In this document: piece by piece, positions 8,363 through 18,387 of the stretch
How the letters are laid out: each line of letters opens with the position of its first letter
Position numbering within the stretch: position 1 is the stretch's first letter
Assembly: GCA_947631255.1 (NCBI GenBank)
Contig: CANRKT010000021.1
Location: forward strand, 1 to 49,830
DNA length: 49,830 nucleotides
Source of the DNA: an uncultured Enterobacteriaceae bacterium
Lineage (GTDB): Bacteria; Pseudomonadota; Gammaproteobacteria; Enterobacterales; Enterobacteriaceae
Direction: 5' to 3'
Translations under genes and position numbers: made by a program
Notes under the pieces: model-generated
What the model was told of the DNA's origin: nothing
What the model saw: the letters and a program-made list of their open reading frames with translations, nothing else
The model's database searches: none

Positions 8363-8788
8363 TTATCGTTTTTCACCGTCAGAACGCTCTCGGTCAATCT
8401 TTGTCAACTGCGCATTAAGTTGATGTTCCTTCATTCCATGTTTGTATGCATTGTATTGCCAGATCACAAACTGTTGTTTGTACATCCGGTTCTCTTCCTT
8501 CAGCTCTTCGATTTCGCTCTCAAGATTCACAATCCTGGCGGCTGCAATGTTCAAACTAGCTGGACGCGGATTTTTGGGGCCACGGCCTTTAAGCGCCTCT
8601 TTCTTTGTTTGATAGGCAGTCACTATTGCGTCATGTGCACTGAGGGACTGTCTTGACGGCAACTTTCCGACCAATGGTTCTGCCGCCTCACAGATTGCTG
8701 ACCAAGACAGTTTTGGTTCCTGCCATCCCCGAATTAGATTCACGATGGCGTTAATATCTCTATTGTCCAGATGCTTAGCCAAGGCCAC
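8363..8788 (-). CDS. Small coiled-coil protein of the recombinase cluster (TnpC-like)
   Basis: A 141-residue protein whose start overlaps the end of the 677-residue recombinase by 14 bp. Residues about 70-105 are a charged heptad-like segment (VNLESEIEELKEENRMYKQQ) typical of a coiled coil; the first 60 residues are helical. A small coiled-coil protein after two large tyrosine recombinases is the layout of Tn554 (TnpA-TnpB-TnpC), where TnpC assists transposition and orientation. It may also be the small member of the recently described gamma-mobile-trio set. Assignment rests on position, size and coiled coil, not on recognised motifs. Confidence 0.6.
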   Translation of the reverse strand: MALAKHLDNRDINAIVNLIRGWQEPKLSWSAICEAAEPLVGKLPSRQSLSAHDAIVTAYQTKKEALKGRGPKNPRPASLNIAAARIVNLESEIEELKEENRMYKQQFVIWQYNAYKHGMKEHQLNAQLTKIDRERSDGEKR

Positions 8789-10808
8789 CCCCTAACAAAG
8801 TTGTCAAATCATCTAACATAACAGCTTCTTCACTTTCTTTGCCTTTTTGCTCAATGGCCTCAATAGACTTCTTTGCGACAACACGGCGAAGCTGGCTGAA
8901 ATCATTGCCCCGGAGCTTAATCTGGTCACCATTTTCAATCTCTGGATTCTCTAAAATAGCCACTAGCTCACGAAGCCGGGTAACAGTTTTCTTGTGGTAC
9001 TGATACCAGCGATCAGTTCCTATCTCGCCGCTTTCTACCGCTGCGTCAGCAAGCAAACACAGTCGCTCCGACTTCTCCAGACGTTTCTTAATGCGATCCA
9101 ACTTTTCAGTATCATCGCCTTTGATGCAAACCTGTTCGGTACAATTGACGCAATCTCGGAACTTCTCACAAGGACTCATGGTGTAATCATGCACACAGTA
9201 GCCATACTCCGTCACATGGACTGCAGCATGTTCTAAGGTATTGAACTCCTGCATAGTCACGGGCAGATGCTTTGCCACCTCGCCAACAGGCCCAAATAGC
9301 GCTTTTGTGGGATCGAGGCGTTCAGCCATACCAACCAGCTCGTATTCGGTCATGTGGTTGTAAGTTCGATTCTGTTTCACATCTGCCCGCCCCGACCACT
9401 TAGCAATTTCCAGGTTTGACAGGCCGCCGCGCTGGGCAATGGTGTTGAGCAGATGCCGAGCCTGATGCGAGGTCAATTTGACCCGTTCTCCGTTTTCTGC
9501 GCGGTAACCATGACGATCAAAGATACTGCTGTGTTTTCCTTCCAGTGTTTCACGAGGTGACAAATCATTGTTGAAGAAATTATTAGTTGGCTTATGCAAT
9601 TCAACCGGTATACATCCTCGGTTCCTGTGGAGCTGATTTGCATTCAGTGCAAACAAGGCATCGTTGTACTTAATCCCTTTGTCTTTATCAAACCACGGAA
9701 AGTCATCGGGCAAACGCGCCATAGTATGCTGCCACAGGCTATTTAGCGTATGCACACCATCTTCTGAGGCTAAACCTCTACTATTAAGACACGACCTGCA
9801 CGTCTTTGGGGTATTATGTGCAAAGCCGAGCGCCATGCAGGTCTGCTCCATCGTCAACGGTACATCATCAGCAACATCAGGGCAGCTAGCATGGCGGTAA
9901 AATTTATCCGGGTGTTTCTCAATCCACTTGGCCAGTTGTCGAGCATTTTCAGAGAGCACTCTAACTCGAGCTACGGCTGTTTTAGCGATGCTGACCATCA
10001 CGGTGGGTATCCATTTGATATCACCCTCATAGCCTTTCCCCGCAAAAAAACGCCAACCATAGCGCTCTATACCTTCACGATCAGTTTCAAATACCTCGCA
10101 ATCCACAGGTAGAGCGAACATCTCACTAATGCGTGACGGCGCTGACATCAACATGGCAAATACCGATGTTGTAAATATATCTCGTTCATGAATTGGGTCG
10201 TTGGCAAAAATTTCTGCCAACGCATTGAGGGCAATATCACTTGGAAGTTTCTCTTCCCTATTTTTCTTCGCCTCCCTGCCTGTTTTGTTCTTGTCCTCAG
10301 CACGCTTAATTGGATTGACCCAATCTTGTACAGCGTTTGATACAAGCTGGTTTTCAACTACAAACTTAGCCAGCCGCTCAATCTCTCGGCCGCAATGATA
10401 TGCTGAGCTATCTGAGTAGTGCTGCCTTGCTAATTCAGCTGCTTCATCAAGCACAGTAATTGACAGACCATCAATATTTGCGTTTCCGTTTACTTGAAGC
10501 AAAGACGCCTCAACCGCTCGGAGGGCCTTACTTTCATTCTTTGTCCCCGTGGGACGATGCCCCTGCTGGTAACGGAAATAAGCTTTAGCGAAACCGATGA
10601 ACTCTGGAGCTTGCACCTCTTGGGGTTTTGGTTTGCGAGTAGTAACGCCCAACTTGGCAAACACTGTTATGTTTGGCCACACCGGATCATCCCAATTGAG
10701 TTCGGTTCCGAATACAGTCAGTTGATCTCGGCACTTGGCTATGAATGCTCCAAGGTTTTCGGCGGCTGTCAGCATAGACTTTGACTTGAACTTGAAAATC
10801 TCAGCCAT
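8775..10808 (-). CDS. Tyrosine recombinase-like protein, large, with C-terminal Cys cluster (TnpB/GmtZ-like)
   Basis: A 677-residue protein with the catalytic set of tyrosine recombinases in its middle: SAPSRISEMF (first Arg), TSHQARHLLNTIA (His-x-x-Arg-His), then KWSGRADVKQNRTYNHM (Trp and the nucleophilic Tyr). After it comes a cysteine-rich stretch, CVHDYTMSPCEKFRDCVNC plus TEQVC, which probably binds zinc, followed by a helical tail. The N-terminal 200 residues would hold the core-binding domain. It overlaps the preceding recombinase gene by 8 bp (ATGGCTGA arrangement) and the next gene by 14 bp, so all are translated from one message. The length matches the larger Tn554-type recombinases. 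Confidence 0.75.
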   Translation of the reverse strand: MAEIFKFKSKSMLTAAENLGAFIAKCRDQLTVFGTELNWDDPVWPNITVFAKLGVTTRKPKPQEVQAPEFIGFAKAYFRYQQGHRPTGTKNESKALRAVEASLLQVNGNANIDGLSITVLDEAAELARQHYSDSSAYHCGREIERLAKFVVENQLVSNAVQDWVNPIKRAEDKNKTGREAKKNREEKLPSDIALNALAEIFANDPIHERDIFTTSVFAMLMSAPSRISEMFALPVDCEVFETDREGIERYGWRFFAGKGYEGDIKWIPTVMVSIAKTAVARVRVLSENARQLAKWIEKHPDKFYRHASCPDVADDVPLTMEQTCMALGFAHNTPKTCRSCLNSRGLASEDGVHTLNSLWQHTMARLPDDFPWFDKDKGIKYNDALFALNANQLHRNRGCIPVELHKPTNNFFNNDLSPRETLEGKHSSIFDRHGYRAENGERVKLTSHQARHLLNTIAQRGGLSNLEIAKWSGRADVKQNRTYNHMTEYELVGMAERLDPTKALFGPVGEVAKHLPVTMQEFNTLEHAAVHVTEYGYCVHDYTMSPCEKFRDCVNCTEQVCIKGDDTEKLDRIKKRLEKSERLCLLADAAVESGEIGTDRWYQYHKKTVTRLRELVAILENPEIENGDQIKLRGNDFSQLRRVVAKKSIEAIEQKGKESEEAVMLDDLTTLLGGGLG

Positions 10809-12363
10809 TGGTAATTAATCTCTGTTGGCTAAGCTCTTCACAACGTGATGCACAACGCATGAGCACGTCTGCCACCGCGATGATGCTACGATCGAGTACA
10901 GCAGCAATCTGGATATCACCAGTTATCTCTTTCAGCCGTTCACGCTCATTAAGCAGGCCCTGATAGACATCTTCATGTGGGCCATTCAACCAAGGCTGGA
11001 AGTGCATGCAGGTATAACAAGGAATAGGAACATTGGCACCACAAAAGCCATACTCGCCACAAGTGCCAACACCCTGTCCCATTTCGGTCCGAATACGGCT
11101 GGTAGGGTCGTCACCTCGATGCGCACCCCTCTCTGAATCTACAAGCACCCCGACAAATGCTTGAGCGTATGGTGCCAATTGAAATCCAACCGCCTCATCC
11201 AGCTTTTTCACATGTTCGGGGATATTCTTGATATAAACACCTGCGTTTTGGGTGTCCGAATGGTCAAGCAGTTCCGCTATTACCAACTCGCCAAACCCTT
11301 CGCGTGCAGCCCGAGTACCCGTGGTATAACGAAAGCGGCGAGAACTGATATGCAATAGATCACCAGTACGTTCCGAGCGGATATCAGATGCTGCGACGAT
11401 GAACTGGAGCGTAACAGTGATCTCTGAAGAGGCGATATGAAGTTTGTCGGTAGCAAGAAGTTGGCGAAATTCATAAGGGGATTGGACGGCAGCTAGCACA
11501 TCAAGATCAGGAAACAGAGGGATCTGCTGCCGATCAGCCTCCGGCAATTCAAACCCTAGACTATTCTCAACCAGAGTAACCGCATTCCTTGCCTGAGCGC
11601 TCAGGATTGCCCATAGCTCCTGTGTCATCGCGTAGGGCTTGAATTTTGTTCGGAAAGAGCTACTGCGCTGCTTGGCTCGGGGCACATTCAACATATAGAA
11701 GGGCTCTCCCCTTTCATTTTTACCACAGAGGACATCGACCACACGAAGCTGTGAGATCTGGATGGAGCGACGCCCCGTATGACTGGTACCAAGAGCCATG
11801 GCCAACTCAGCTATGGTAATTAAGCTCTTTTCATAGGCCTGAACAGCTCCCTCGTTGAACGCTGTCAGCTCATTATCCGTCAGAGGCCCATATTGAGGAT
11901 CCATGCGCTTAACCGCATCCCCCTTACGCCCCCCCTTTAACCTCCATCCCTCCAGCAAACACGCCACGTTATTGCTAACACCGGGATAGCCCAGCCTGTG
12001 CCACTGTCGCAGGAAGGTGCTAACAACACCTAACCGATATTCATGAGCCGCATCCAAAGAAGACCTGTAGCCAATCAACATGATATCGTCGATGCAAGTG
12101 GCTTTAGTTGCTCGAATCATTGCTAAGAAACACCAGAAAATACTATGCGTGTGACCAGCAGACATGTTCCTTGCATAGAATGACAGTGTATAAAGAGCCC
12201 CCTTCAGAGACTCTGATTCCAGAAGCCCATGTAGCAATCCAACCGGAACAGTGGTGTTTTTATCTAACCGCCATTTTTGATCATGCAGCATAAAATAGTA
12301 TCCGTTCGCCCTTGCTGGGATTCGCTCGGGAACTAATGCTGGTAAAATGTTATTCGTCATCAT
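10801..12363 (-). CDS. Tyrosine recombinase-like protein, middle gene of the trio
   Basis: A 520-residue protein. The likely first catalytic Arg is in TGRRSIQISQLRVVD. The central box is SSRRFRYTTGTRAA, in which the usual His before the Arg is replaced by Arg. LLDHSDTQNAGVYIKN then supplies the second His and the Tyr. A cysteine cluster follows (GTCGEYGFCGANVPIPCYTC). The altered HxxR box is normal for some trio recombinases, but activity is less certain than for its neighbours. It overlaps both neighbours (14 and 8 bp). A division of labour among the three proteins is inferred from related trio elements. Confidence 0.7.
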   Translation of the reverse strand: MMTNNILPALVPERIPARANGYYFMLHDQKWRLDKNTTVPVGLLHGLLESESLKGALYTLSFYARNMSAGHTHSIFWCFLAMIRATKATCIDDIMLIGYRSSLDAAHEYRLGVVSTFLRQWHRLGYPGVSNNVACLLEGWRLKGGRKGDAVKRMDPQYGPLTDNELTAFNEGAVQAYEKSLITIAELAMALGTSHTGRRSIQISQLRVVDVLCGKNERGEPFYMLNVPRAKQRSSSFRTKFKPYAMTQELWAILSAQARNAVTLVENSLGFELPEADRQQIPLFPDLDVLAAVQSPYEFRQLLATDKLHIASSEITVTLQFIVAASDIRSERTGDLLHISSRRFRYTTGTRAAREGFGELVIAELLDHSDTQNAGVYIKNIPEHVKKLDEAVGFQLAPYAQAFVGVLVDSERGAHRGDDPTSRIRTEMGQGVGTCGEYGFCGANVPIPCYTCMHFQPWLNGPHEDVYQGLLNERERLKEITGDIQIAAVLDRSIIAVADVLMRCASRCEELSQQRLITNG

Positions 12364-13597
12364 TCTTCAAGTCCTCAGGCAAGCGAGTACCGTTAGCTTT
12401 TTGTAATGCCAAAGCGGCCTCAAACCCTTTTTGCTGAATGAAACGCTTGTTGTAAGTCGCTGCGGTTCCTGAGCCCTCCCTCCAGCCCATTAAGTACGAG
12501 CGAACTTGCTCTTGGCGTTCCTCGCTGACTTGCTCATCCATGGCATCCATTCGCTCTGAAAACTTGCGATTCCAAGTGTGACGGAGCGAGTGTCCTGATG
12601 CAGCATACAATTGCGGCGAGACGGCTCTGACCACGGAAAATATTTTATGATACCCCGCCTTGGAGATAGGGTTTCCCACAGTTGGCCCACGCTTGTAAGT
12701 CACAAACAGGTAGTCATTTTTCTTCGCATTTCGGACATTACGACGATCTTGGGTGATATAACCATGCAGTTCTTGAACTAAGGACTCAGCCAACGGTAAT
12801 AGCCGCTCTCGAGTTTTAGCATTAGGCTCATTAGTTCTCGAGTCAGCTCGTTCATCTGCTCGCCTCACGATATGGATCCTGTTAGTGCTAAAGTCGATAT
12901 CCTGTATTCTGATGTTTAACAATTCGCCACCTCGAATACCAAGATAAAACAGAAGCAAGATCATCAGCCGATTGCGACGCTGGACATCTATTGAAAAAGG
13001 GTTTGACGCTGATCCAGGCTGGATGAGCTCAAATAACGCATCCAATTGAACATCACTCAATGACTTATCTTGCGAATCACCGTTTCTGCCCTGTTTAGAC
13101 GGTCGGCGCGTCTTTATCTGCTCCGCCATTGCATTGATCTGTTCAACAACGTCCAGCTCAGGCATTTTTAAGATATGCATCGCATACCAGCGTAAATAGT
13201 TGGCAAACGTTGTTAAGCGGGAGTGTTGTGTTCCGTTATCCACGATATTGGTCAACTCATCATCCAGCCAAGGGTTGGAGAGCGCTTTTGATGGCATCCT
13301 GCCTTGCTTGCACTGAGCAAAATCTCGCAGATCGTCCAGCTCATGTGGCTTGAAGAAATCCTTGGTCAAAAACCGCTGTTCAAGGTTAATGTCACGACTC
13401 TCTAGAAAGAGTAACAACAAGACTAGATTGTTAGCAGCAGCTAGCGTCGTTGAGAAGGCATTGCCTTTATTGCGGATTTGGGTTGTTAAAAACAAAGTTG
13501 GGTAATACATGGGAAGGCCAGAAACACGATCCACTACCATGCAATAGCGCTCGCCACTATCCATGACAAATGTTGTAACTCTGTAGTTCTTTTCCAT
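12350..13597 (-). CDS. Tyrosine recombinase (XerC/D-like), first gene of the trio
   Basis: A 415-residue protein from the ATG at 13597, chosen because GAGGTG lies just upstream; an ATG seven codons earlier lacks such a site. The catalytic residues are complete: Arg in YLGIRGGELL (near 222), GHSLRHTWN (His and Arg near 336-339), Trp in MGWREGSG in place of the more common His, and Tyr in AATYNKRF (near 382). It is the promoter-proximal member of four overlapping genes and lies at the island edge, about 160 bp from the ssb stop. It is likely the main integrase. Related to TnpA of Tn554 and trio elements; exact family assignment needs a search. Confidence 0.8.
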   Translation of the reverse strand: MEKNYRVTTFVMDSGERYCMVVDRVSGLPMYYPTLFLTTQIRNKGNAFSTTLAAANNLVLLLLFLESRDINLEQRFLTKDFFKPHELDDLRDFAQCKQGRMPSKALSNPWLDDELTNIVDNGTQHSRLTTFANYLRWYAMHILKMPELDVVEQINAMAEQIKTRRPSKQGRNGDSQDKSLSDVQLDALFELIQPGSASNPFSIDVQRRNRLMILLLFYLGIRGGELLNIRIQDIDFSTNRIHIVRRADERADSRTNEPNAKTRERLLPLAESLVQELHGYITQDRRNVRNAKKNDYLFVTYKRGPTVGNPISKAGYHKIFSVVRAVSPQLYAASGHSLRHTWNRKFSERMDAMDEQVSEERQEQVRSYLMGWREGSGTAATYNKRFIQQKGFEAALALQKANGTRLPEDLKNDDE

Positions 13598-13691
13598 GCA
13601 CCCACACCTCATAAACATTACACAATTACAAGGTACACTATATGTGAAAAATCACCAATTAATACAAGACACTTTCCCCCCGGCGCTAGAA
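13598..13691. promoter_or_regulatory. Promoter region of the recombinase operon
   Basis: A short AT-rich gap between the first recombinase gene and the ssb terminator. It must hold the promoter of the minus-strand recombinase operon if that is not read from ssb. I see no hexamer pair good enough to name. Confidence 0.35.
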
Positions 13692-13718
13692 ATAAAAAAC
13701 CCCTGTATTAACAGGGGT
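13692..13718 (-). terminator. Rho-independent terminator of ssb
   Basis: ACCCCTGT (13699-13706) and ACAGGGGT (13711-13718) form an 8-bp stem with a 4-nt loop, followed on the minus strand by a run of six T residues. It lies 40 bp after the ssb stop codon and would separate ssb from the island genes. Confidence 0.85.
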
Positions 13719-13757
13719 CTGCGTATAAAATCTTTACATTTTGTTCTAAGGTCAATC

Positions 13758-14288
13758 TCAGAACGGAATATCGTCGTCAAAGTCCATTGGTGGTTCATTA
13801 GACGGTGCAGGGGCTGCATTCTGCTGCGGACGAGATTGCGCGCCGCCGCTGAACTGATTGCTTGCCTGTGGCTGCTGTGGCTGACCCCAGCCGCCCTGTT
13901 GCTGACCTGCATTGCCACCAGCAGGCGCTCCGCCACCCTGACGACCACCCAGCATTTGCATGGTGCCACCCACGTTAACCACGACTTCGGTAGTGTATTT
14001 TTCTACACCAGCTTGGTCAGTCCATTTACGTGTTTGCAGAGCACCTTCTATATAGACTTGTGAACCTTTGCGCAGGTATTCGCCCGCCACTTCGGCCAGT
14101 TTGCCGAACAGTACAACACGGTGCCATTCTGTTTTTTCTTTAGTTTCACCGGTCTGCTTGTCACGCCAGGACTCTGAAGTGGCCAGTGTGATGTTAGTAA
14201 CAGCACCACCATTTGGCATATAGCGTACTTCTGGATCCTGACCAAGATTCCCGATGAGAATCACTTTGTTTACGCCTCTGCTGGCCAT
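13758..14288 (-). CDS. ssb: Single-stranded DNA-binding protein
   Basis: A 176-residue protein, close to the 178 of E. coli. Residues 1-112 are the OB fold that wraps single-stranded DNA ([20 protein letters not shown] start, [28 protein letters not shown]). A Gly/Gln/Pro-rich disordered linker follows, and it ends with the acidic tip DFDDDIPF that recruits replication and repair partners. It acts as a homotetramer at forks and gaps. It is divergent from uvrA with an SOS box between, as in E. coli. The neighbouring island begins only about 40 bp past its stop codon but leaves the gene and a terminator intact. Confidence 0.98.
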   Translation of the reverse strand: MASRGVNKVILIGNLGQDPEVRYMPNGGAVTNITLATSESWRDKQTGETKEKTEWHRVVLFGKLAEVAGEYLRKGSQVYIEGALQTRKWTDQAGVEKYTTEVVVNVGGTMQMLGGRQGGGAPAGGNAGQQQGGWGQPQQPQASNQFSGGAQSRPQQNAAPAPSNEPPMDFDDDIPF

Positions 14289-14414
14289 ATTCGTATCTCC
14301 TGGAACATGTAGTAAATAATTTAACCGATCAATTCTATCATGCTACCACCGATGTTTATAGCTGGGAGCAGCATTCCAAAAATTGCCATGATGATACATT
14401 ATTTCATCAAACCA

Positions 14415-14430
14415 CTGGATATTCATTCAG
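14415..14430. promoter_or_regulatory. LexA box between ssb and uvrA
   Basis: CTGGATATTCATTCAG matches the SOS box consensus CTG-N10-CAG and is nearly the box seen upstream of E. coli uvrA. It lies 85 bp before the uvrA start codon and about 130 bp before that of ssb, so LexA can control both. Confidence 0.85.
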
Positions 14431-14515
14431 CTTTTATTATGCCATAATGAATTATTAAGGCCTTCGGTGGTGCAATCGACACCAGCCACACATCATTATC
14501 GCTCGGGAAAGATGA

Positions 14516-17341
14516 ATGGATAAGATAGAAGTTCGGGGCGCCCGCACCCATAATCTCAAAAATATCAACCTCGTCATCCCGCGTGACAAACTTATCGTTG
14601 TCACCGGTCTTTCGGGTTCGGGCAAATCATCGCTGGCATTCGATACGCTTTATGCTGAAGGCCAGCGCCGTTACGTTGAATCACTTTCCGCCTATGCGCG
14701 TCAGTTCCTGTCACTGATGGAAAAACCCGATGTCGACCATATAGAAGGTCTGTCACCCGCCATTTCGATTGAGCAAAAATCGACTTCTCATAACCCACGC
14801 TCTACCGTGGGTACTATTACTGAAGTACACGATTATCTGCGCTTACTGTATGCCCGTGTCGGTGAAGCGCGTTGTCCGGATCACGATATTCCGCTGGCAG
14901 CACAAACTGTCAGTCAGATGGTTGATAACGTACTGGCACAACCTGAAGGTCGTCGTTTAATGCTACTGGCCCCGATTATTAAAGACAGAAAAGGCGAGCA
15001 CACTAAAACACTGGAAAATCTGGCAGGTCAGGGTTATATCCGAGCGCGTATTGATGGTGAGGTTTGCGAACTGTCCGATCCGCCTAAGCTGGAATTACAG
15101 AAAAAGCACACTATAGAAGTGGTAGTCGACCGTTTTAAAGTCCGGGAAGATATTAGCCAACGTCTGGCTGAGTCGTTTGAAACCGCTCTGGAACTGTCCG
15201 GTGGCTCAGCGATTGTGGCCGATATGGATGATGCCCAAGCAGAAGAGATGTTGTTTTCTGCCAATTTTGCCTGCCCTGTCTGCGGCTACAGTATGCATGA
15301 GTTAGAACCGCGTCTGTTCTCCTTTAATAACCCGGCCGGGGCATGTCCAACCTGTGACGGTCTGGGAGTACAACAGTATTTTGATCCTGACAGGGTGATA
15401 CAAAATACCGACCTCTCGCTAGCCGGTGGTGCGATCCGGGGCTGGGATCGTCGTAACTTCTACTACTTCACGATGTTACGTTCCCTGGCAGACCACTATA
15501 AATTTGATGTTGAAACACCCTGGAATGAACTGAGCAACTCGGTGAAGCAGGTGGTATTGCACGGTTCGGGTAAAGAAAATATCGAGTTTAACTATATGAA
15601 TGATCGTGGCGATACTTCTGTACGCCGCCATCCATTTGAAGGCGTTTTGAATAATATGGAACGCCGCTATAAAGAGACAGAATCTTCAGCGGTACGTGAG
15701 GAACTGGCGAAATATATTAGCAGTCGTCCTTGTAATAGTTGTGGTGGCACACGTCTGCGCCGCGAAGCACGTCATGTATTTATCGAAAATACCGCTCTGC
15801 CGACCATTTCCGATATGAGCATCGGCCATGCGATGGAATTCTTCCAGAACATGAAACTCAGTGGTCAGCGTGCTCAGATTGCAGAAAAAGTACTGAAAGA
15901 GATCGGCGACCGCTTGCGATTTTTGGTCAATGTCGGTCTGAATTATCTGTCGCTTTCTCGTTCAGCAGAAACTCTGTCCGGGGGTGAGGCACAGCGTATC
16001 CGTCTGGCTAGCCAGATTGGTGCTGGTTTAGTGGGTGTGATGTATGTTCTGGATGAGCCTTCTATCGGGCTGCATCAGCGTGATAATGAACGCTTACTGG
16101 AAACCCTGATCCATCTGCGTGATCTGGGTAATACCGTCATTGTGGTTGAGCATGATGAAGATGCAATTCGTGCCGCAGACCATATTATTGATATCGGCCC
16201 AGGCGCTGGGGTACATGGTGGTCAGGTGGTTGCTGAAGGCACCATGACCGATATTATGGCAGTACCTGAATCATTGACCGGTCAATATCTGAGTGGTAAA
16301 CGCCAGATTGCCGTACCAGCACAACGTGTCAGTGCTGACCCAGAAAAGGTTCTGAAACTGATTGGCGCTAAAGGTAATAACCTTAAAGATGTGACCTTAA
16401 CCCTGCCAGTGGGGCTGTTTACCTGTGTGACGGGTGTTTCCGGTTCCGGGAAGTCGACACTGATTAACGATACGCTATTTCCTCTTGCCCAGCGCCAGTT
16501 AAACGGGGCCACGATCATCGAGCCAGCCCCCTATCGTGATATACAGGGTCTGGAGCATTTCGATAAAGTCATTGATATTGACCAAAGCCCAATTGGTCGT
16601 ACCCCTCGTTCTAATCCGGCAACCTATACCGGTGTTTTTACGCCCGTACGTGAATTATTTGCTGGAGTGCCTGAATCACGTGCCCGCGGTTATACGCCAG
16701 GCAGATTCAGCTTTAACGTGCGCGGCGGACGCTGCGAAGCCTGCCAGGGCGATGGCGTCATCAAAGTTGAAATGCATTTCTTACCGGATATTTATGTCCC
16801 TTGTGACCAGTGTAAAGGTCAGCGCTATAACCGCGAAACGCTGGAAATTAAATACAAAGGCAAGAGTATCCACGAAGTGCTGGATATGACCATTGAAGAT
16901 GCGAGAGCATTTTTTGATGCCGTTCCGGCGCTGGCGCGTAAGTTACAGACCCTGATTGATGTCGGTCTGTCTTATATTCGCCTGGGACAGTCAGCCACCA
17001 CCCTGTCAGGGGGGGAAGCCCAACGTGTAAAACTGGCTCGTGAACTCTCTAAACGTGGCACCGGACAGACGTTGTATATTCTTGATGAGCCGACGACCGG
17101 TCTGCACTTCGCAGACATTCAGCAACTACTGGAAGTGCTGCATCAGTTACGCGATCAGGGAAATACTATTGTAGTGATTGAGCATAATCTGGATGTGATT
17201 AAAACCGCAGACTGGATTGTCGATCTCGGCCCTGAAGGCGGAAGTGGCGGCGGTGAGATTCTGATCTCTGGTACACCAGAAACCGTTGCCGAGTGCGAAA
17301 CCTCACATACGGCCCGCTTCCTCAAGCCATTACTTGCCTGA
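14516..17341 (+). CDS. uvrA: UvrABC nucleotide excision repair protein UvrA
   Basis: A 941-residue protein (E. coli 940), the damage sensor that loads UvrB on DNA lesions. It has two ABC ATPase modules: Walker [10 protein letters not shown] at 31-39 and GVSGSGKST near 640, signatures [12 protein letters not shown] near 487 and [12 protein letters not shown] near 830, and Walker B/H-loop regions [10 protein letters not shown] and [10 protein letters not shown]. Two zinc-binding segments are present, [10 protein letters not shown] with a later CPTCDG (from about 252) and CEACQGDG with CDQCKG (from about 738). The LexA box upstream predicts induction by DNA damage. Nothing is truncated. Confidence 0.98.
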   Translation: MDKIEVRGARTHNLKNINLVIPRDKLIVVTGLSGSGKSSLAFDTLYAEGQRRYVESLSAYARQFLSLMEKPDVDHIEGLSPAISIEQKSTSHNPRSTVGTITEVHDYLRLLYARVGEARCPDHDIPLAAQTVSQMVDNVLAQPEGRRLMLLAPIIKDRKGEHTKTLENLAGQGYIRARIDGEVCELSDPPKLELQKKHTIEVVVDRFKVREDISQRLAESFETALELSGGSAIVADMDDAQAEEMLFSANFACPVCGYSMHELEPRLFSFNNPAGACPTCDGLGVQQYFDPDRVIQNTDLSLAGGAIRGWDRRNFYYFTMLRSLADHYKFDVETPWNELSNSVKQVVLHGSGKENIEFNYMNDRGDTSVRRHPFEGVLNNMERRYKETESSAVREELAKYISSRPCNSCGGTRLRREARHVFIENTALPTISDMSIGHAMEFFQNMKLSGQRAQIAEKVLKEIGDRLRFLVNVGLNYLSLSRSAETLSGGEAQRIRLASQIGAGLVGVMYVLDEPSIGLHQRDNERLLETLIHLRDLGNTVIVVEHDEDAIRAADHIIDIGPGAGVHGGQVVAEGTMTDIMAVPESLTGQYLSGKRQIAVPAQRVSADPEKVLKLIGAKGNNLKDVTLTLPVGLFTCVTGVSGSGKSTLINDTLFPLAQRQLNGATIIEPAPYRDIQGLEHFDKVIDIDQSPIGRTPRSNPATYTGVFTPVRELFAGVPESRARGYTPGRFSFNVRGGRCEACQGDGVIKVEMHFLPDIYVPCDQCKGQRYNRETLEIKYKGKSIHEVLDMTIEDARAFFDAVPALARKLQTLIDVGLSYIRLGQSATTLSGGEAQRVKLARELSKRGTGQTLYILDEPTTGLHFADIQQLLEVLHQLRDQGNTIVVIEHNLDVIKTADWIVDLGPEGGSGGGEILISGTPETVAECETSHTARFLKPLLA

Positions 17342-17348
17342 TTAATCT

Positions 17349-17384
17349 GTCCCTTACTGTCTGAGCATTCTGTCAGTAAGGGAC
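17349..17384. terminator. Hairpin between convergent uvrA and the HAD gene
   Basis: GTCCCTTACTG (17349-17359) pairs perfectly with CAGTAAGGGAC (17374-17384). It lies between two convergent genes (uvrA ends at 17341, the HAD gene at 17399) and could stop transcription from both sides, though no strong T run follows. Confidence 0.55.
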
Positions 17385-17398
17385 TATTCACTGCCCTT

Positions 17399-18214
17399 CT
17401 ATGCTCGTGAGATGGCCCAGTTAACAGCCACAGCAACACCATGTTGATTATTATCACTGGAGACAAAAGTTGCTGCTTTTTTCAAGCGTTCCACCGCATT
17501 ATCCATCGCAATTTTAATACCTGCAATATTAAACATGGGCAAATCATTATGCTGGTCGCCGATAGCTATAATATCCTGTTCGTTAAGATTAAGGCGCTGT
17601 TTAATAAAGGCGACGGCATGACCTTTATCTATTCCTGCTGGTTGAATATCAATATAGTTTTCACCGGTAGTCATGCTACTGAAACCAGCAGGTATATCTT
17701 CAGCCAGAGTCTGTTGATATTGTAAGATACTCTCTTTATCACCACCGATGGTGATCTTATAGATATTAGAAGCCTGATAAATTTCAGCCTGAGTCGATTG
17801 ATGTAAGGGCAGACCAAATACTTTTGCCTCATATTCAGTAAAAGCGGAAAGAGGCTTATGAGCTGGATAGATTAGTTCTGAGGCAGTAAAGAAGTGGTGA
17901 GGATACTTATACAAACCGACAGCGCTATTAATATCACGCATATCCATGCTATTCATAAACCTTTCAAAGAGAACAAAATTTTCTACCGTGTCGAATATCT
18001 GGCTACCATTAAATCCCGCTACATAACGTACCAGAGAGAGTACTTGCTGCTGCTTGAGCATTTCCAGTAATGTCATCAGTGGGCGTGCAGAACAAACAAT
18101 AATATCGCCGCCACTGTGATCAATAAAATCAGCAAGCGCCTGGCGATTTTCTTCGCTTATATTCCCTGCTGAATTGAGCAGTGTCCCGTCCATATCGATA
18201 GCGAGTAATTTCAT
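17399..18214 (-). CDS. Cof-type HAD-superfamily phosphatase
   Basis: A 271-residue protein from the ATG at 18214; a TTG five codons upstream is less likely because GGAAA sits better before the ATG. Motif I is LLAIDMDGTLL (Asp7, Asp9), motif II VCSARP, and motif IV IAIGDQHNDLPMF, with the C2-type cap of the Cof/YidA group in between. Such enzymes dephosphorylate sugar phosphates or flavin-type compounds in the cytoplasm. It lies downstream of, and in the same direction as, a PTS permease, so a sugar phosphate substrate is plausible. The exact substrate cannot be told. A strong hairpin separates the two genes. Confidence 0.85.
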   Translation of the reverse strand: MKLLAIDMDGTLLNSAGNISEENRQALADFIDHSGGDIIVCSARPLMTLLEMLKQQQVLSLVRYVAGFNGSQIFDTVENFVLFERFMNSMDMRDINSAVGLYKYPHHFFTASELIYPAHKPLSAFTEYEAKVFGLPLHQSTQAEIYQASNIYKITIGGDKESILQYQQTLAEDIPAGFSSMTTGENYIDIQPAGIDKGHAVAFIKQRLNLNEQDIIAIGDQHNDLPMFNIAGIKIAMDNAVERLKKAATFVSSDNNQHGVAVAVNWAISRA

Positions 18215-18351
18215 AGTATTGATTTCCAATCGGGGTAAACATTTCCACTAAGAGAGTTAAATAACCGCATAGATTTTATGGTTGTGAATAAAGTTCAACT
18301 ATTGAAGGTGTTATTCATAACCAGAATAATATTAACGTAGATCCTTAAATC

Positions 18352-18381
18352 TTGCGAAGCTGACTACTGCCAGCTTCGCAA
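18352..18381 (-). terminator. Hairpin after the PTS permease gene
   Basis: TTGCGAAGCTG (18352-18362) and CAGCTTCGCAA (18371-18381) form a perfect 11-bp stem with an 8-nt loop, seven bases after the permease stop codon. The T run after it is weak (AGATTT), so it may attenuate rather than stop transcription into the HAD gene. Confidence 0.6.
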
Positions 18382-18387
18382 AATAAA

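Noticed and set aside
13596..14063. 155-residue plus-strand frame across the ssb region
   Set aside because: It runs antisense through ssb and the ssb terminator and has no domain; it is a shadow of ssb.
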